Shown piece by piece: positions 42,043 to 50,697 of a stretch of 64,000 nucleotides of DNA (its first letter is position 1; each line of letters starts with the position of its first letter). The position numbers and the translations under genes are program-made. The notes under the pieces were generated by a model. That model made no database searches. It saw only the letters and a list, made by a program, of their open reading frames with translations, and was not told where the DNA came from. The DNA is from Bradyrhizobium sp. CCBAU 53421 (GTDB lineage Bacteria > Pseudomonadota > Alphaproteobacteria > Rhizobiales > Xanthobacteraceae). The DNA is taken from assembly GCF_015291625.1 (NCBI RefSeq), contig NZ_CP030047.1, positions 3,100,001 to 3,164,000 on the forward strand, read 5' to 3'.

Positions 42043-42763
42043 GGCGTCTCGCGTTGTCAAACAGTACGGCAATTTTACCGCGCTGCATGACGCCGCTCTC
42101 TCAGTTGCTACCAACGAATTTCACGGATTGATCGGACCAAATGGGTCAGGCAAGAGCACTTTCATGAAGTGCCTTGCTGGTGCCGAGTTGCCGACCGGAG
42201 GCACCATCAGTTTTTTAGGTGAGGACATCAGCAAGGCGCCGCCGGCGGAAAGAGCCCGCGGCGGCATGAGCCTCAAGTTCCAGGTCACGAGCATTTTGCC
42301 GACGCTCTCGCTCTACCAGAACGTTCTGCTGGCGCTACAGGCGAAATCGTCGATGATTGACCTCGTCTTTTCGCGCACACGCGTGTCGCTGCGCGAACGA
42401 GTGATGCAACTTCTTGACGAATTTCAGCTCGCGGATCGTGCCCATGACGCGGCCTCTACATTGTCGCACGGGCAACAGCAATGGCTCGAGATCGCGATGG
42501 CGTTGGCGGCAGAGCCCCGACTGCTATTGCTCGATGAACCCACCGGCGGAATGAGTCAGGAGGAACGACGCGCGACCGGCAGGCTGCTCGAACCCATTAA
42601 AGACCGGTGCTCAATCGTGATCGTAGAACACGACCTCGAGTTTATTCGTGAGATCTGCGATCGGATTACGGTGATGGATCGGGGACGGGTACTTGATACC
42701 GGCACAGTGGAAGAGATCCAGGCGAGCGCGAAGGTACAGGAGGTGTATTTACGTCGTGTCTGA
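42029..42763 (+). CDS. livG: ABC transporter ATP-binding protein LivG
   Basis: A 244-residue ATPase. Walker A is GPNGSGKST, the ABC signature LSHGQQQWLEIAMALA (SHGQ rather than SGGQ) and Walker B LLLLDEPTGGMS; the switch His is in VIVEHDLEFI. AAGGGAGG precedes the ATG at 42029. Its 3' end overlaps livF by eight bases. Confidence 0.92.
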   Translation: MTLLKASRVVKQYGNFTALHDAALSVATNEFHGLIGPNGSGKSTFMKCLAGAELPTGGTISFLGEDISKAPPAERARGGMSLKFQVTSILPTLSLYQNVLLALQAKSSMIDLVFSRTRVSLRERVMQLLDEFQLADRAHDAASTLSHGQQQWLEIAMALAAEPRLLLLDEPTGGMSQEERRATGRLLEPIKDRCSIVIVEHDLEFIREICDRITVMDRGRVLDTGTVEEIQASAKVQEVYLRRV

Positions 42764-43457
42764 CAACCATCTCCTGCAAGTCACAAATCTTGATACTGGC
42801 TACGGTCGTGGCCGTGTGCTGTTCGGTGTCTCCCTGTGCATTCCGAACTGCGGTGGTGTAGCTGTCCTGGGCCGGAACGGTGCTGGCAAATCCACGCTCA
42901 TGAGGACCATTGTAGGTGAGCTACCCGTTGAAGGAGGCGAACTCAGCTTTGGGGGACAAGATATCACGCGTTTATCGACCGAGGGCCGCGTTCGCCTTGG
43001 CATCGGGTATGTACCCCAGGAGCAGGCCGTCTTTGGCGGACTATCGGTACGAGAGAACCTGCTTGTTGGGATCCTCCGGAATTCGGATCGATCTGCGATT
43101 GATCGTGTTCTCGCGATCTTTCCCAAGCTGACCCAAAGATTGGACCATTTGGCTGGCTCCCTGTCCGGTGGAGAACGCAAAATGCTAGCGATTGGCAGGG
43201 CCTTGGCATGTGATCCCAAGGTCTTACTGCTCGATGAACCGACGGAAGGAGTGTGGGTGGGGGTTATTGAAGAAATCGCCGAGCAATTGACAGCTCTTGC
43301 ACGCAGCATCGCAGTGGTGATCGTGGAGCAACACATCGATTTGGCGTTGCGCGTCGCAGGCCGTGCTTGTGTGCTTGACCGAGGAAAAGTTGCCATGGAA
43401 GGCACAACGGAAGAAATTCGTAAGAGTCCAAAATTGGCTCAGTACCTCGCCCCGTAG
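42756..43457 (+). CDS. livF: ABC transporter ATP-binding protein LivF
   Basis: A 233-residue ATPase. Walker A is GRNGAGKST, signature LSGGERKMLAIGRALA, Walker B VLLLDEPTEGV, and the switch His in VIVEQHIDLAL. After the Walker B, EGVWVGVIEEI replaces the common EGLAPVVVEEI, so the D-loop neighbourhood is unusual. The GTG at 42756 lies inside the livG end. It closes the operon that began at 34336. Confidence 0.9.
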   Translation: MSDNHLLQVTNLDTGYGRGRVLFGVSLCIPNCGGVAVLGRNGAGKSTLMRTIVGELPVEGGELSFGGQDITRLSTEGRVRLGIGYVPQEQAVFGGLSVRENLLVGILRNSDRSAIDRVLAIFPKLTQRLDHLAGSLSGGERKMLAIGRALACDPKVLLLDEPTEGVWVGVIEEIAEQLTALARSIAVVIVEQHIDLALRVAGRACVLDRGKVAMEGTTEEIRKSPKLAQYLAP

Positions 43458-43479
43458 CTCTTCATGAGGCTATTGCCGA

Positions 43480-44034
43480 CGCGGCACCGACGACGTGATC
43501 CGCGAGATCGCCGAGCAGACCGATCTACTGGCATTGGATGCCACCATCGAGGCGGCGCGAGCCGGCGACAGCGGCCGGCGCTTTGCGATCGTTGCCGATG
43601 AGGTCAAGAATCTCGGCGAGCAAACCGCCAGGCACATCGAGGGCATCATGAACAAGATCGCGAGCATCCAGCACGCCACCGTCACCAGCGTCGAAAGCGT
43701 CAAGCACATTTCGCAAATGGCGACGAGGTCGCAGGAGGCGACAGCGGAGATCGCGGTGGCGGTGGAACGCCAAAGCGCGACGGCGCGTCAGATCCGCGCC
43801 AACGTCACGGAGGCGGAGCGGACCACCTAGGCTGTCGCCGACGTTCTCGTGCCGGTCATGAGCGACGTCGCAACGGCGGAGCGAGCGATCGGGGATGCGC
43901 TGTCCAACGTCGACTTCCTGAAGGAGAAGTTCGATGTTCTCGTCGCCCAGATTAGCGAATTCCTGGCGTCGATGAAGGAGAGCGAGCTGAAGCCCGCGGC
44001 GGCGCTTGATGCCGCGCGCAATCCGACAACGTGA
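43480..44034 (+). pseudogene. C-terminal fragment of a methyl-accepting chemotaxis protein
   Basis: The frame begins [20 protein letters not shown] and [20 protein letters not shown], the cytoplasmic hairpin tip that contacts CheA and CheW, and continues as coiled coil. A TAG at 43828-43830 interrupts it; the same frame goes on with VMSDVATAERAIGDALSNVD to 44034. Sensor, membrane and HAMP parts are missing. It is a truncated relic lying directly behind the importer operon. Confidence 0.8.
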
Positions 44035-44084
44035 GCCGCGCAATCGGAAACGGTTGCGCGGCTTCGCTCGGCCACTCAAGCCTT

Positions 44085-44279
44085 TTACGTGATCTTTTCA
44101 GCGTGCGCCTTGTCATAGAAGTCTTGCAGAAGGAAACTCGAGTTCCCGAGCGAAAGGTATGCGAGGTTCTCCGATGACCAAGCGAGATGGAAGCCCAAAT
44201 CCGGATAGAAGCGCTTGGATAGTGCGAAATCCCTGGAAGGCACGAATGCCTTTGTTTCGATCGTTGTCATGTTCTGCAT
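44085..44279 (-). pseudogene. Truncated VOC/glyoxalase family protein
   Basis: Sixty-four residues, MTTIETKAFVPSRDFALSKR, FYPDLGFHLAWSSENLAYLS then NSSFLLQDFY. This is the first beta-alpha-beta module of a vicinal oxygen chelate protein, which normally has 120-140 residues. It ends at a stop after HAEKIT, so the second module is lost. Start 44270 or 44279. Confidence 0.65.
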
Positions 44280-44402
44280 CGCGCTACTCTCGTGCCTGCG
44301 TCTCGTCCGACATCGCACCGCGCCCCGCGGTCAGGCGATCTTGCGCAATCGGGGGCTTGCCGTACAGTGGCCATTTTGACATCAAGCATGCGAATTGTGC
44401 CA

Positions 44403-45353
44403 ATGATCAAAGTCGATATTCTCGTGCCCGAAAGCTCTAGTCCTGCAGCCCTCGGCATCACCCTGGACGTGCTGGATGCGGTCAACCGGTTGGCTGGCGA
44501 AGCTGTCTTCGGATGGCGCGCCGTTGTCACGGAAGGCTCGACTGCCCAGCTGCGCGGAGGTGTGAGCCTGCCTGCCCAGCCGTTATCCCGAGCAAGGCCG
44601 CGCGACCTCGCGATCGTTTTGGGGATGGGCGCCGGGACCGATGCCGAGATCGAACACAGAGTTGTCGCGCCCGATGCCCCAGCCGCGGCCAAATGGCTGC
44701 GGTCGGCCTGGCACCGCGGTACGACCATTGCCGCATCCTGTACCGGCGTCTTCCTGTTGGGCATGGCTGGGCTGCTTGATGGCCGCCGTTGCACGACGAC
44801 CTGGTGGCTCACGCCAAAGCTGAAGGCTTTGTTTCCCGAGAGCCTCGCCAATGCCGACTGCATGTTGACAGAAGATAGTCGCATCTGGACGGCCGGCGCC
44901 TCTTTCGCCCATATCGACCTCATGCTTGGACTGGTTGCGCGTTTCGCCGGACCCTCGCTGGCCGAAGACGCGGCGCGGCATGTTGTCGTCGATCAGCGCG
45001 CCTCACAGGCGCGTTACGTCATTCCGGCGTTTCTCGCCGCTCAAGATCCGATCGCGCGCAAGGTCGAAGCCTATGTGCGGCGCAGCCTGAAAGCACCCTT
45101 CTCACTGCGCGACCTGGCCAAGCAAACAGGCACGACGACCCGCACGCTCAATCGGCGTCTTGTGCTCGCCACGGGCCTGTCACCGATGAGATTTGTTCAA
45201 AAGATCCGCGTCGATGCCGCGCTCCACCTCTTGCAAACAACGCGGCTGCCCCTGGAAGATGTGGCCGAGGAGGTCGGCTTCGACGACACCTCGGCGCTCT
45301 ATCGCCTGATCCGCCGCCACACGGGAAAATCACCGGGCAAGTTTCGGGCCTAG
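44403..45353 (+). CDS. GlxA family transcriptional regulator (DJ-1/PfpI plus AraC HTH)
   Basis: A 316-residue regulator. Residues 1-180 are a DJ-1/PfpI-like domain (IKVDILVPESSSPAALGITL, with the Cys in ASCTGVFLLGMAGLLDGRR). Residues about 215-310 are a double-HTH AraC domain (VEAYVRRSLKAPFSLRDLAK, LNRRLVLATGLSPMRFVQKI, VGFDDTSALYRLIRRHTG). Such proteins respond to small metabolites. The target is unclear; the adjacent VOC relic is divergent. ATG 44388 lies upstream in frame. Confidence 0.88.
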   Translation: MIKVDILVPESSSPAALGITLDVLDAVNRLAGEAVFGWRAVVTEGSTAQLRGGVSLPAQPLSRARPRDLAIVLGMGAGTDAEIEHRVVAPDAPAAAKWLRSAWHRGTTIAASCTGVFLLGMAGLLDGRRCTTTWWLTPKLKALFPESLANADCMLTEDSRIWTAGASFAHIDLMLGLVARFAGPSLAEDAARHVVVDQRASQARYVIPAFLAAQDPIARKVEAYVRRSLKAPFSLRDLAKQTGTTTRTLNRRLVLATGLSPMRFVQKIRVDAALHLLQTTRLPLEDVAEEVGFDDTSALYRLIRRHTGKSPGKFRA

Positions 45354-45445
45354 AGAGAAGTTCGATCACGGCAGAGATTTCGGCTCGACAGGCCCTCCAT
45401 GTCCGTGATCGGGACGCATCGCGCGCGGCGCGCTTCCGTTCGTCT

Positions 45446-46351
45446 TCAGGCAAATAGAGGAAACCGCTGCCCGCGAGACGGATCGATCACGCGAACGCTC
45501 AGCCCCCGGCGTTCGAGCTCCAGGCGGAGCGGCTCGACCGATTTTGCCGGCGTGAACGGCGGCAGCCAATCATCGTGATGGCACATGACAACCGTTTTCG
45601 GTTCTATCGCCTTGACTTCGTCGGCCATGAAGCTCGGCCACGCCCCTTGAAATGGCTCGCCGTCGACATTAGCGCGCTGCGAAATGGCGAGGATCGCGAC
45701 ATCGGCGCGCATACTCGGTAACAGACCAGACCAGTGGCCGCTCGAATTCTTGAATATGATCGAGCCCACGGGGGTGCTTATCCGAAATGCAAACGTTCCT
45801 CCGTGGTCGAAATCATGCGGCTTCAGCCCGGCAACGTGCCGCGCGATCTCCGGGCCGCAAAGGGCGGCATCCTCCAGGCTTTTGAACACATCGGCGTCCC
45901 GGCGTCTTCGCTCGAAGACGTTGATATCGAGATCGCCGGTGAGGACCTTGTCCGGATCGGCCGAGTGCGGTGCCCAAACATGAGAATGAAGTGCGGGAAT
46001 AGGCACCGCCTTGACGTCTGGATTGAGGGGAATCGGCTCTCCACCTGAAATCGGTAGGCCCTGGGCGTCTGGCAAACCTGCTCCGCGAAGCTGATGGAGT
46101 ACGTGGTGATTGGCCACGACCGTTGCGCCGGTGCGTGAGGCTAGGCTGAGCACGTTGCCAATATGGTCAAAGTCACCTTGTCCCACCAGGATCCAGTCGG
46201 CTTCCGCGACGTCCTTTACCGACTGTCCGCTGCCGGACGCGCGACCAATCCGCTCGATATATCCGTCCAGCATGACGGTGAGCTTGCCGAGCCGCAGCCG
46301 AAAAGTGGTCACGCCAAACCATTCCAAAGTGCAGTCCGACCGCTCTAGCAC
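45446..46351 (-). CDS. MBL-fold metallo-hydrolase
   Basis: A 301-residue metallo-beta-lactamase-fold protein. The metal motif is GQGDFDHIGN near residue 57, where the first His of HxHxDH is Gln; later ligands may be His in LKPHDFDHGG and CHHDDW. The N-terminus FGVTTFRLRLGKLTVMLDGY and the ISGGEPIPLNP part resemble UlaG-like lactonases. It stands alone, convergent with the GlxA gene. Whether the changed motif still binds two metals is uncertain. Confidence 0.8.
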   Translation of the reverse strand: MLERSDCTLEWFGVTTFRLRLGKLTVMLDGYIERIGRASGSGQSVKDVAEADWILVGQGDFDHIGNVLSLASRTGATVVANHHVLHQLRGAGLPDAQGLPISGGEPIPLNPDVKAVPIPALHSHVWAPHSADPDKVLTGDLDINVFERRRRDADVFKSLEDAALCGPEIARHVAGLKPHDFDHGGTFAFRISTPVGSIIFKNSSGHWSGLLPSMRADVAILAISQRANVDGEPFQGAWPSFMADEVKAIEPKTVVMCHHDDWLPPFTPAKSVEPLRLELERRGLSVRVIDPSRGQRFPLFA

Positions 46352-46647
46352 GGTACCAGCTCCTGTCGTTGTTCTGAGCGAGCTCTAGGCAACAAGGGTA
46401 TTTAGTCCCGCAAAGTGCGGCGGATTAGGAGTGGCGATACGGACAATTTTGATGCGTATTTTGCCAAATGGGTCGACGTTCTGGTTCGATCTCATCCGGC
46501 ACTCGTCAGCCGCGCCGTGCCATCAAGTCGCCATTTTGCCGCAACAAGGGCCTGGCAGGATCAGCATGATTAATGTCTAAGTTGCCACTGCATCTCCGCG
46601 AGGTATTTTTGCAAGATCGAGCACCAGCTACCAAATGGGAGACTTGC

Positions 46648-47106
46648 ATGCCGGTTCTGTATGTCACGCTAACGCCAGGCGCCTTCAATGCAGAAGCCAA
46701 GCAAAAGTTGGTCAAAGCGTTGACGGAAGCGGCGTTCGTCGCCGAGTCGGTACCTGATCTTCCGGCCTCTCGCGCCCGGGGACTGGTTCTCCTGCAGGAG
46801 TTGCCGGCGGGACAATTCTATTCAAACGGTGAACCGGTCGATGGTCAAATTGGAGGTGTCTTCATCAACTACCAGGTTCCCGCCGGCGTGCTCGACGGGT
46901 CCAGAAAGGCGAGATTCGCTCGAGCGCTTCAGGAATCCGTCGATGTGGCCCTCGGCAGCGAAAGCAACTGCCCGGTGATCACGTCGGCCGTGATCCACGA
47001 AGTAACGGAAGGACAGTGGGCACAAAACGGAAAGATCCTCCGCTTGCCGGACAATGTCGCAATCACCAAGTTCGAGCACTTGGTCAGCATGAACGAGGAA
47101 AGCTAG
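46648..47106 (+). CDS. Tautomerase-superfamily-like protein
   Basis: A 152-residue protein beginning MPVLYVTLTPGAFNAEAKQK, which places Pro2 as a potential catalytic base, as in the 4-oxalocrotonate tautomerase superfamily. A second half (VDGQIGGVFINYQVPAGVLD, ALQESVDVALG) may be the second beta-alpha-beta unit. GGGAG precedes the ATG at 46648. The DSD1-family gene follows three bases after the stop, so both probably form an operon. Confidence 0.65.
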   Translation: MPVLYVTLTPGAFNAEAKQKLVKALTEAAFVAESVPDLPASRARGLVLLQELPAGQFYSNGEPVDGQIGGVFINYQVPAGVLDGSRKARFARALQESVDVALGSESNCPVITSAVIHEVTEGQWAQNGKILRLPDNVAITKFEHLVSMNEES

Positions 47107-47109
47107 AAA

Positions 47110-48264
47110 ATGACGATCGACTCGATAGCTATCGAGCAGGCCCGGGCGCTGATTGGTCGTCCCGGTTCACGCTATCAGTTGCCGACGCCGGCGCTGATTG
47201 TCGACGTCGATGCATTAGAGCGCAATGTCGAGGATATGGCGCAGCGGGCCAGGGCGGCGGGACTGGCGCTTAGGCCTCATTCGAAAACTCACAAATCGGC
47301 GACGATCGCTCGCCGGCAGATCGCTGCCGGGGCGGTCGGCGTTTGCTGCGCCAAGCTCGGCGAAGCCGAGGCGTTGGCGAAGGCCGGACTGCGCAAGCTG
47401 CTCATTACGTCGCCGATCGTCGGGAGCGACACCACCGCGCGCGCAGTCGCTCTCGCGCGGATCGACCCCGATGTGATGTTCGTTGTTGACCATGAGCAGC
47501 AGGTCGAGGCGCTGGCGTCGGCGGCAAGCAGTGCACAGCTTACATTGTCCGTGCTGATCGATGTCGATGTCGCCATGGCGCGCACGGGGGTCGCAACGCC
47601 GTCTGCGGCCGTAGGCCTCTCCTGCAGAATTGCCAGCTACCGCTCCTCACTTCGACTTGCCGGTGTACAGGGGTACGGGGGAGCTTGGCAGCACATCAAC
47701 GGCCAGAGCGAGCGACGAAAGGCGGTGGCAGCCGGCATGGCGCGGCTCAGCGCGATTGTCAAGGAACTGCGGGGATCGGGGCATCACGTGCCGTTGGTAA
47801 CCGGTGGCGGCACGGGCACGTTTGCGGCCGACGCAACGCTCAAGGTACTGAACGACGTGCAGCCAGGGTCGTACATTTTCATGGACGACCAGTATCGCGA
47901 CGCGCTTGGGAATGATGAGGATGGCAGCTTCGCGCAAAGTCTGTTTGTTCAAGCGCGGGTGGTCAGCGTCAACGCAGAAAAATGGGTCACCATTGATGCG
48001 GGCCTCAAGGCGTTTGCGACGGACGGTCCGGTCCCTCGCGTCGCCGATCCACGTTTCTCCAGCAATAGCTATTTTTACTTTGGTGACGAGCACGGCGGGC
48101 TGATGCGTCCTCCCGGCGGGAACGGCATTGCGCTTGGAGAACGCATCGAACTCATCCCACCCCATTGTGATCCTACCGTCGACCGCTACTCCGTCTATCA
48201 TTTCGTCCGAGGCGATACGCTTGTCGATATCGTCGAAATCGAGGCAGCCCGTCGGTCGCAGTAG
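47110..48264 (+). CDS. DSD1 family PLP-dependent enzyme (D-threonine/3-hydroxyaspartate aldolase-like)
   Basis: A 384-residue fold-type III PLP enzyme. The Schiff-base lysine is in LRPHSKTHKS near residue 59; GYGGAWQHI and VTGGGTGTF bind the phosphate; IPPHCDPTVDRY at the C-terminus carries the His and Cys that coordinate a divalent metal in D-threonine aldolase and D-serine dehydratase. Reaction on D-serine, D-threonine or 3-hydroxy-D-aspartate is possible. Coupled with the tautomerase-like gene. Confidence 0.85.
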   Translation: MTIDSIAIEQARALIGRPGSRYQLPTPALIVDVDALERNVEDMAQRARAAGLALRPHSKTHKSATIARRQIAAGAVGVCCAKLGEAEALAKAGLRKLLITSPIVGSDTTARAVALARIDPDVMFVVDHEQQVEALASAASSAQLTLSVLIDVDVAMARTGVATPSAAVGLSCRIASYRSSLRLAGVQGYGGAWQHINGQSERRKAVAAGMARLSAIVKELRGSGHHVPLVTGGGTGTFAADATLKVLNDVQPGSYIFMDDQYRDALGNDEDGSFAQSLFVQARVVSVNAEKWVTIDAGLKAFATDGPVPRVADPRFSSNSYFYFGDEHGGLMRPPGGNGIALGERIELIPPHCDPTVDRYSVYHFVRGDTLVDIVEIEAARRSQ

Positions 48265-48341
48265 TCAAGAAAGGAGCTTGGGCTCTGATAACGCCGCGTC
48301 AGTGCTCGCGATAGTTTGGAACGATCGATGCTACGATGAGC

Positions 48342-49013
48342 CTACGCCGGCTTCTCCAGGAGCTCCGCTACGGCCTGGTGATGACCGCTCCTTGCCAGTG
48401 TGGCGGCCGTTCGGCCGTCGTCCGCCTTGGCCAGCCTGTCGGCTCCGTTCTCAAGGAGCAATTTCACCAGTTCGATGTTTCCGTGGGCCGCAGCTTGTTG
48501 TAGCGGGGTCCAGCCACCATTTTGCGCGACGTTCACCGCCGCGCGGTGCGCAAGGAGCAGGTGCGCCATCTTAAGCGCGCATGCGCCGTCACGGTTGGCG
48601 ACGGCGCTGTGCAACGGCGTCACCTTCATCTGATTCCGGGAGGGTGCGTCTGGATCTGCGCCAGCCTTGAGCAGAATCTGCATGACACCTGCATGGCCGA
48701 AAAACGCGGCAAGGCCCAGCGCGCCAAAGCCATCCGGTGAAACTGCCTTCGCCAGCTCTGGATCCCCAGCGAGCAAGGTTATCACACGGCGCTCGTTGCC
48801 CGCGGCAGATGCTTCAAAGATGTCGAGGTCCTTTGCCTTGGCCTTGATCACCTCGGCGATCTTGGGTTGTTGATTGTAGAGGGCCATCATCAATGCCGAG
48901 AGCCCCTGCGGACCCCTCGCATTGGCGAGCGCTGGGTCGGCCTGAAGCGCCGCTTCGACCGTCTCGATCTCCCCAGCCTTTATGGCGGCGAAAAATTTGT
49001 CGATATCAGGCAT
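48342..49013 (-). CDS. Ankyrin repeat domain-containing protein
   Basis: A 223-residue protein of five or so ankyrin repeats, for example GFGALGLAAFFGHAGVMQIL, KVTPLHSAVANRDGACALKM, and GWTPLQQAAAHGNIELVKLL then ADDGRTAATLARSGHHQAVA. It has no signal peptide. It probably mediates protein binding; its partner is unknown. It is followed on the same strand by nothing and preceded by the enoyl-CoA hydratase gene 83 bases upstream. Confidence 0.85.
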   Translation of the reverse strand: MPDIDKFFAAIKAGEIETVEAALQADPALANARGPQGLSALMMALYNQQPKIAEVIKAKAKDLDIFEASAAGNERRVITLLAGDPELAKAVSPDGFGALGLAAFFGHAGVMQILLKAGADPDAPSRNQMKVTPLHSAVANRDGACALKMAHLLLAHRAAVNVAQNGGWTPLQQAAAHGNIELVKLLLENGADRLAKADDGRTAATLARSGHHQAVAELLEKPA

Positions 49014-49095
49014 GCCGATTCCTCATTAATCTGCGGGCTGGGCGACATCGAGCATCAACCCCGTGGTCGGACTGCTTACCGGATCACGATGGACA

Positions 49096-49920
49096 TCAGG
49101 AGCGCGTCGTGGCGCGACCAAAATCTCCGTGCCTTCCGGCGCCTCCTGCGAACCTTGCGATCCCGGTCGCGCTTTCCGCCTTGAACACGCCTGTGCAGTT
49201 GTACCACTCCTTCTCGAGCGCCGCGCGCTCGGTTAGCCCGTGTTGCAGATGAACGGAGCGCCGATCGGCGCGCAGAGACAGCTGCGGGAAGCCGGCGATC
49301 ACGCGAGCCATCTCTTCTGCGGCCTGACGCGCTTGGCCCTTGGGTACGACCCTCTCACAGAGGCCGATGCGCAGACACTCGTCAGCGCTGACTTTTCGGC
49401 CTGTCATGATGAGCTCGAGAGCGCGGCCCTCGCCGACAAGGCGAGGCAGCCGCACGGCGCCGCCGTCGGTGAGTGGCACACCCCAGCGCCGGTTGTAGAC
49501 ACCCATATAGGCGTCTTGGGCCATGATACGGCAATCGGCCCAGAGTGCGAGCTCCATGCCTCCGGCCACCGCTGGGCCTTCGATCGCCGCGATGACAGGC
49601 TTGCCCAGTTCGAGTCGCGACGGCCCCATCGGCCCGCGCGGGACGAAGCTGCCGTCCTTGGGGAATTCCAACGACCTGTGCGTGCTCCGGTTCTCAGGGG
49701 TCGCAATCCCGCGGGCCGCGAGACTTTTCAGATCGGCCCCGGCGCAGAACGCGCCGCCTTCTCCCCAAAAGACGGCGACGTCCACCGCCTCGTCGGCTTC
49801 GAAGGCGACGAACGCGTCATAGAGCGCATCCGCGTGGTCGGGATCGACGGCGTTACGCACGTCGGGGCGAGACTGAATAACTGTCAGTACGCGATCCCGG
49901 CGCTCGATACGAACTGTCAT
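49096..49920 (-). CDS. Enoyl-CoA hydratase/isomerase family protein
   Basis: A 274-residue crotonase. The oxyanion-hole elements are GAFCAGADLKSLA and IEGPAVAGGMELALWADCRI; MGVYNRRWGVPLTDGGAVRL follows with the usual catalytic region. Substrate unknown. It is co-oriented with the HCCA isomerase relic, the AEC transporter and the dehydrogenase (51624), so these form one minus-strand operon. Confidence 0.87.
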   Translation of the reverse strand: MTVRIERRDRVLTVIQSRPDVRNAVDPDHADALYDAFVAFEADEAVDVAVFWGEGGAFCAGADLKSLAARGIATPENRSTHRSLEFPKDGSFVPRGPMGPSRLELGKPVIAAIEGPAVAGGMELALWADCRIMAQDAYMGVYNRRWGVPLTDGGAVRLPRLVGEGRALELIMTGRKVSADECLRIGLCERVVPKGQARQAAEEMARVIAGFPQLSLRADRRSVHLQHGLTERAALEKEWYNCTGVFKAESATGIARFAGGAGRHGDFGRATTRS

Positions 49921-50015
49921 AGGTAGCTCCTACATGGTGATCCGCCCACGGGAAGTCAGACGAACCGCTCGGCGGATCGGACGGGATGATCTTCCAGGCG
50001 ACTCCTTCGGTCGCC

Positions 50016-50644
50016 TCAGGCCGCCCATTTCGACGCGCAGACAAGCGCGTCGTCCAGACGATCATTGCCCCAGTACATCTCGGTTCCGACAAAAAAAGTC
50101 GGAGCGCCGAAGACGCCTCGCGCGCGGGCTTCATCCGTTTGTTTGCGCAGAAGCGCCTTGACCGGCTCGGATTGGGCCCGCTGAAGAATGTCGGAGCTAG
50201 GCAAACCAATTTCAGCCAGCAGGACGCCATCTGCTCCGGATGATTGATATCCTGGTCATGCGCGAAATTCAGCTCCATCACCTTGCGGCAGAAGGCACCG
50301 ACCCACGGTTGGTCAGCGCCCAGCAACACGATCCGCAAGGGCAGAACGCCGAGCCGCGGAAAAACGTTTGGCTTGACCCACGCCGCAAGCCCGTATTTTC
50401 GGCAAAGCCGCGTCATGTCCTGCTGCACATAGGCGCCCTTCTCCTGCTGCAGGACGAAAGGCGAGTTCTCCATTCCAAGCGCACGGAAAATCGGACCCAG
50501 CAGGAACGGTTTCCACGCGATACGGACGCCCAGCTGCCGAGCCTGGTCCTCAATCCGCATGACGCTGAGATAACTGTAGTTGCTGCCGAAATCGAACCAG
50601 AACTCGATTTCCGGCGTCGTGGAGGAGCCCCCTGAACTGGTCAT
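50016..50644 (-). pseudogene. 2-hydroxychromene-2-carboxylate isomerase (DsbA-like), frameshifted
   Basis: The first half reads IEFWFDFGSNYSYLSVMRIE, WKPFLLGPIFRALGMENSPF and LGADQPWVGAFCRKVMELNF, the family's kappa-GST-like fold. Near 50225 the frame must shift so that LAEIGLPSSDILQRAQSEPV and ARARGVFGAPTFFVGTEMYW, then GNDRLDDAL, complete it at TAG 50016. Without the shift the frame runs on to 49853 with random residues. Either a recent mutation or a sequencing error. The family isomerises a chromene in naphthalene catabolism and acts on other substrates. Confidence 0.8.
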
Positions 50645-50697
50645 GACCTGGCGCCTTTCATGATTCAGTGTCCTCTGAGACATTGTGCTCTATCGCA

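Noticed and set aside
35301..48264. A complete beta-hydroxyaspartate cycle (BhcABCD)
   Set aside because: A dehydratase and an aldolase-like enzyme resemble BhcB and BhcC, but the aminotransferase is class I rather than the BhcA type, no iminosuccinate reductase is present and the genes are 11 kb apart.
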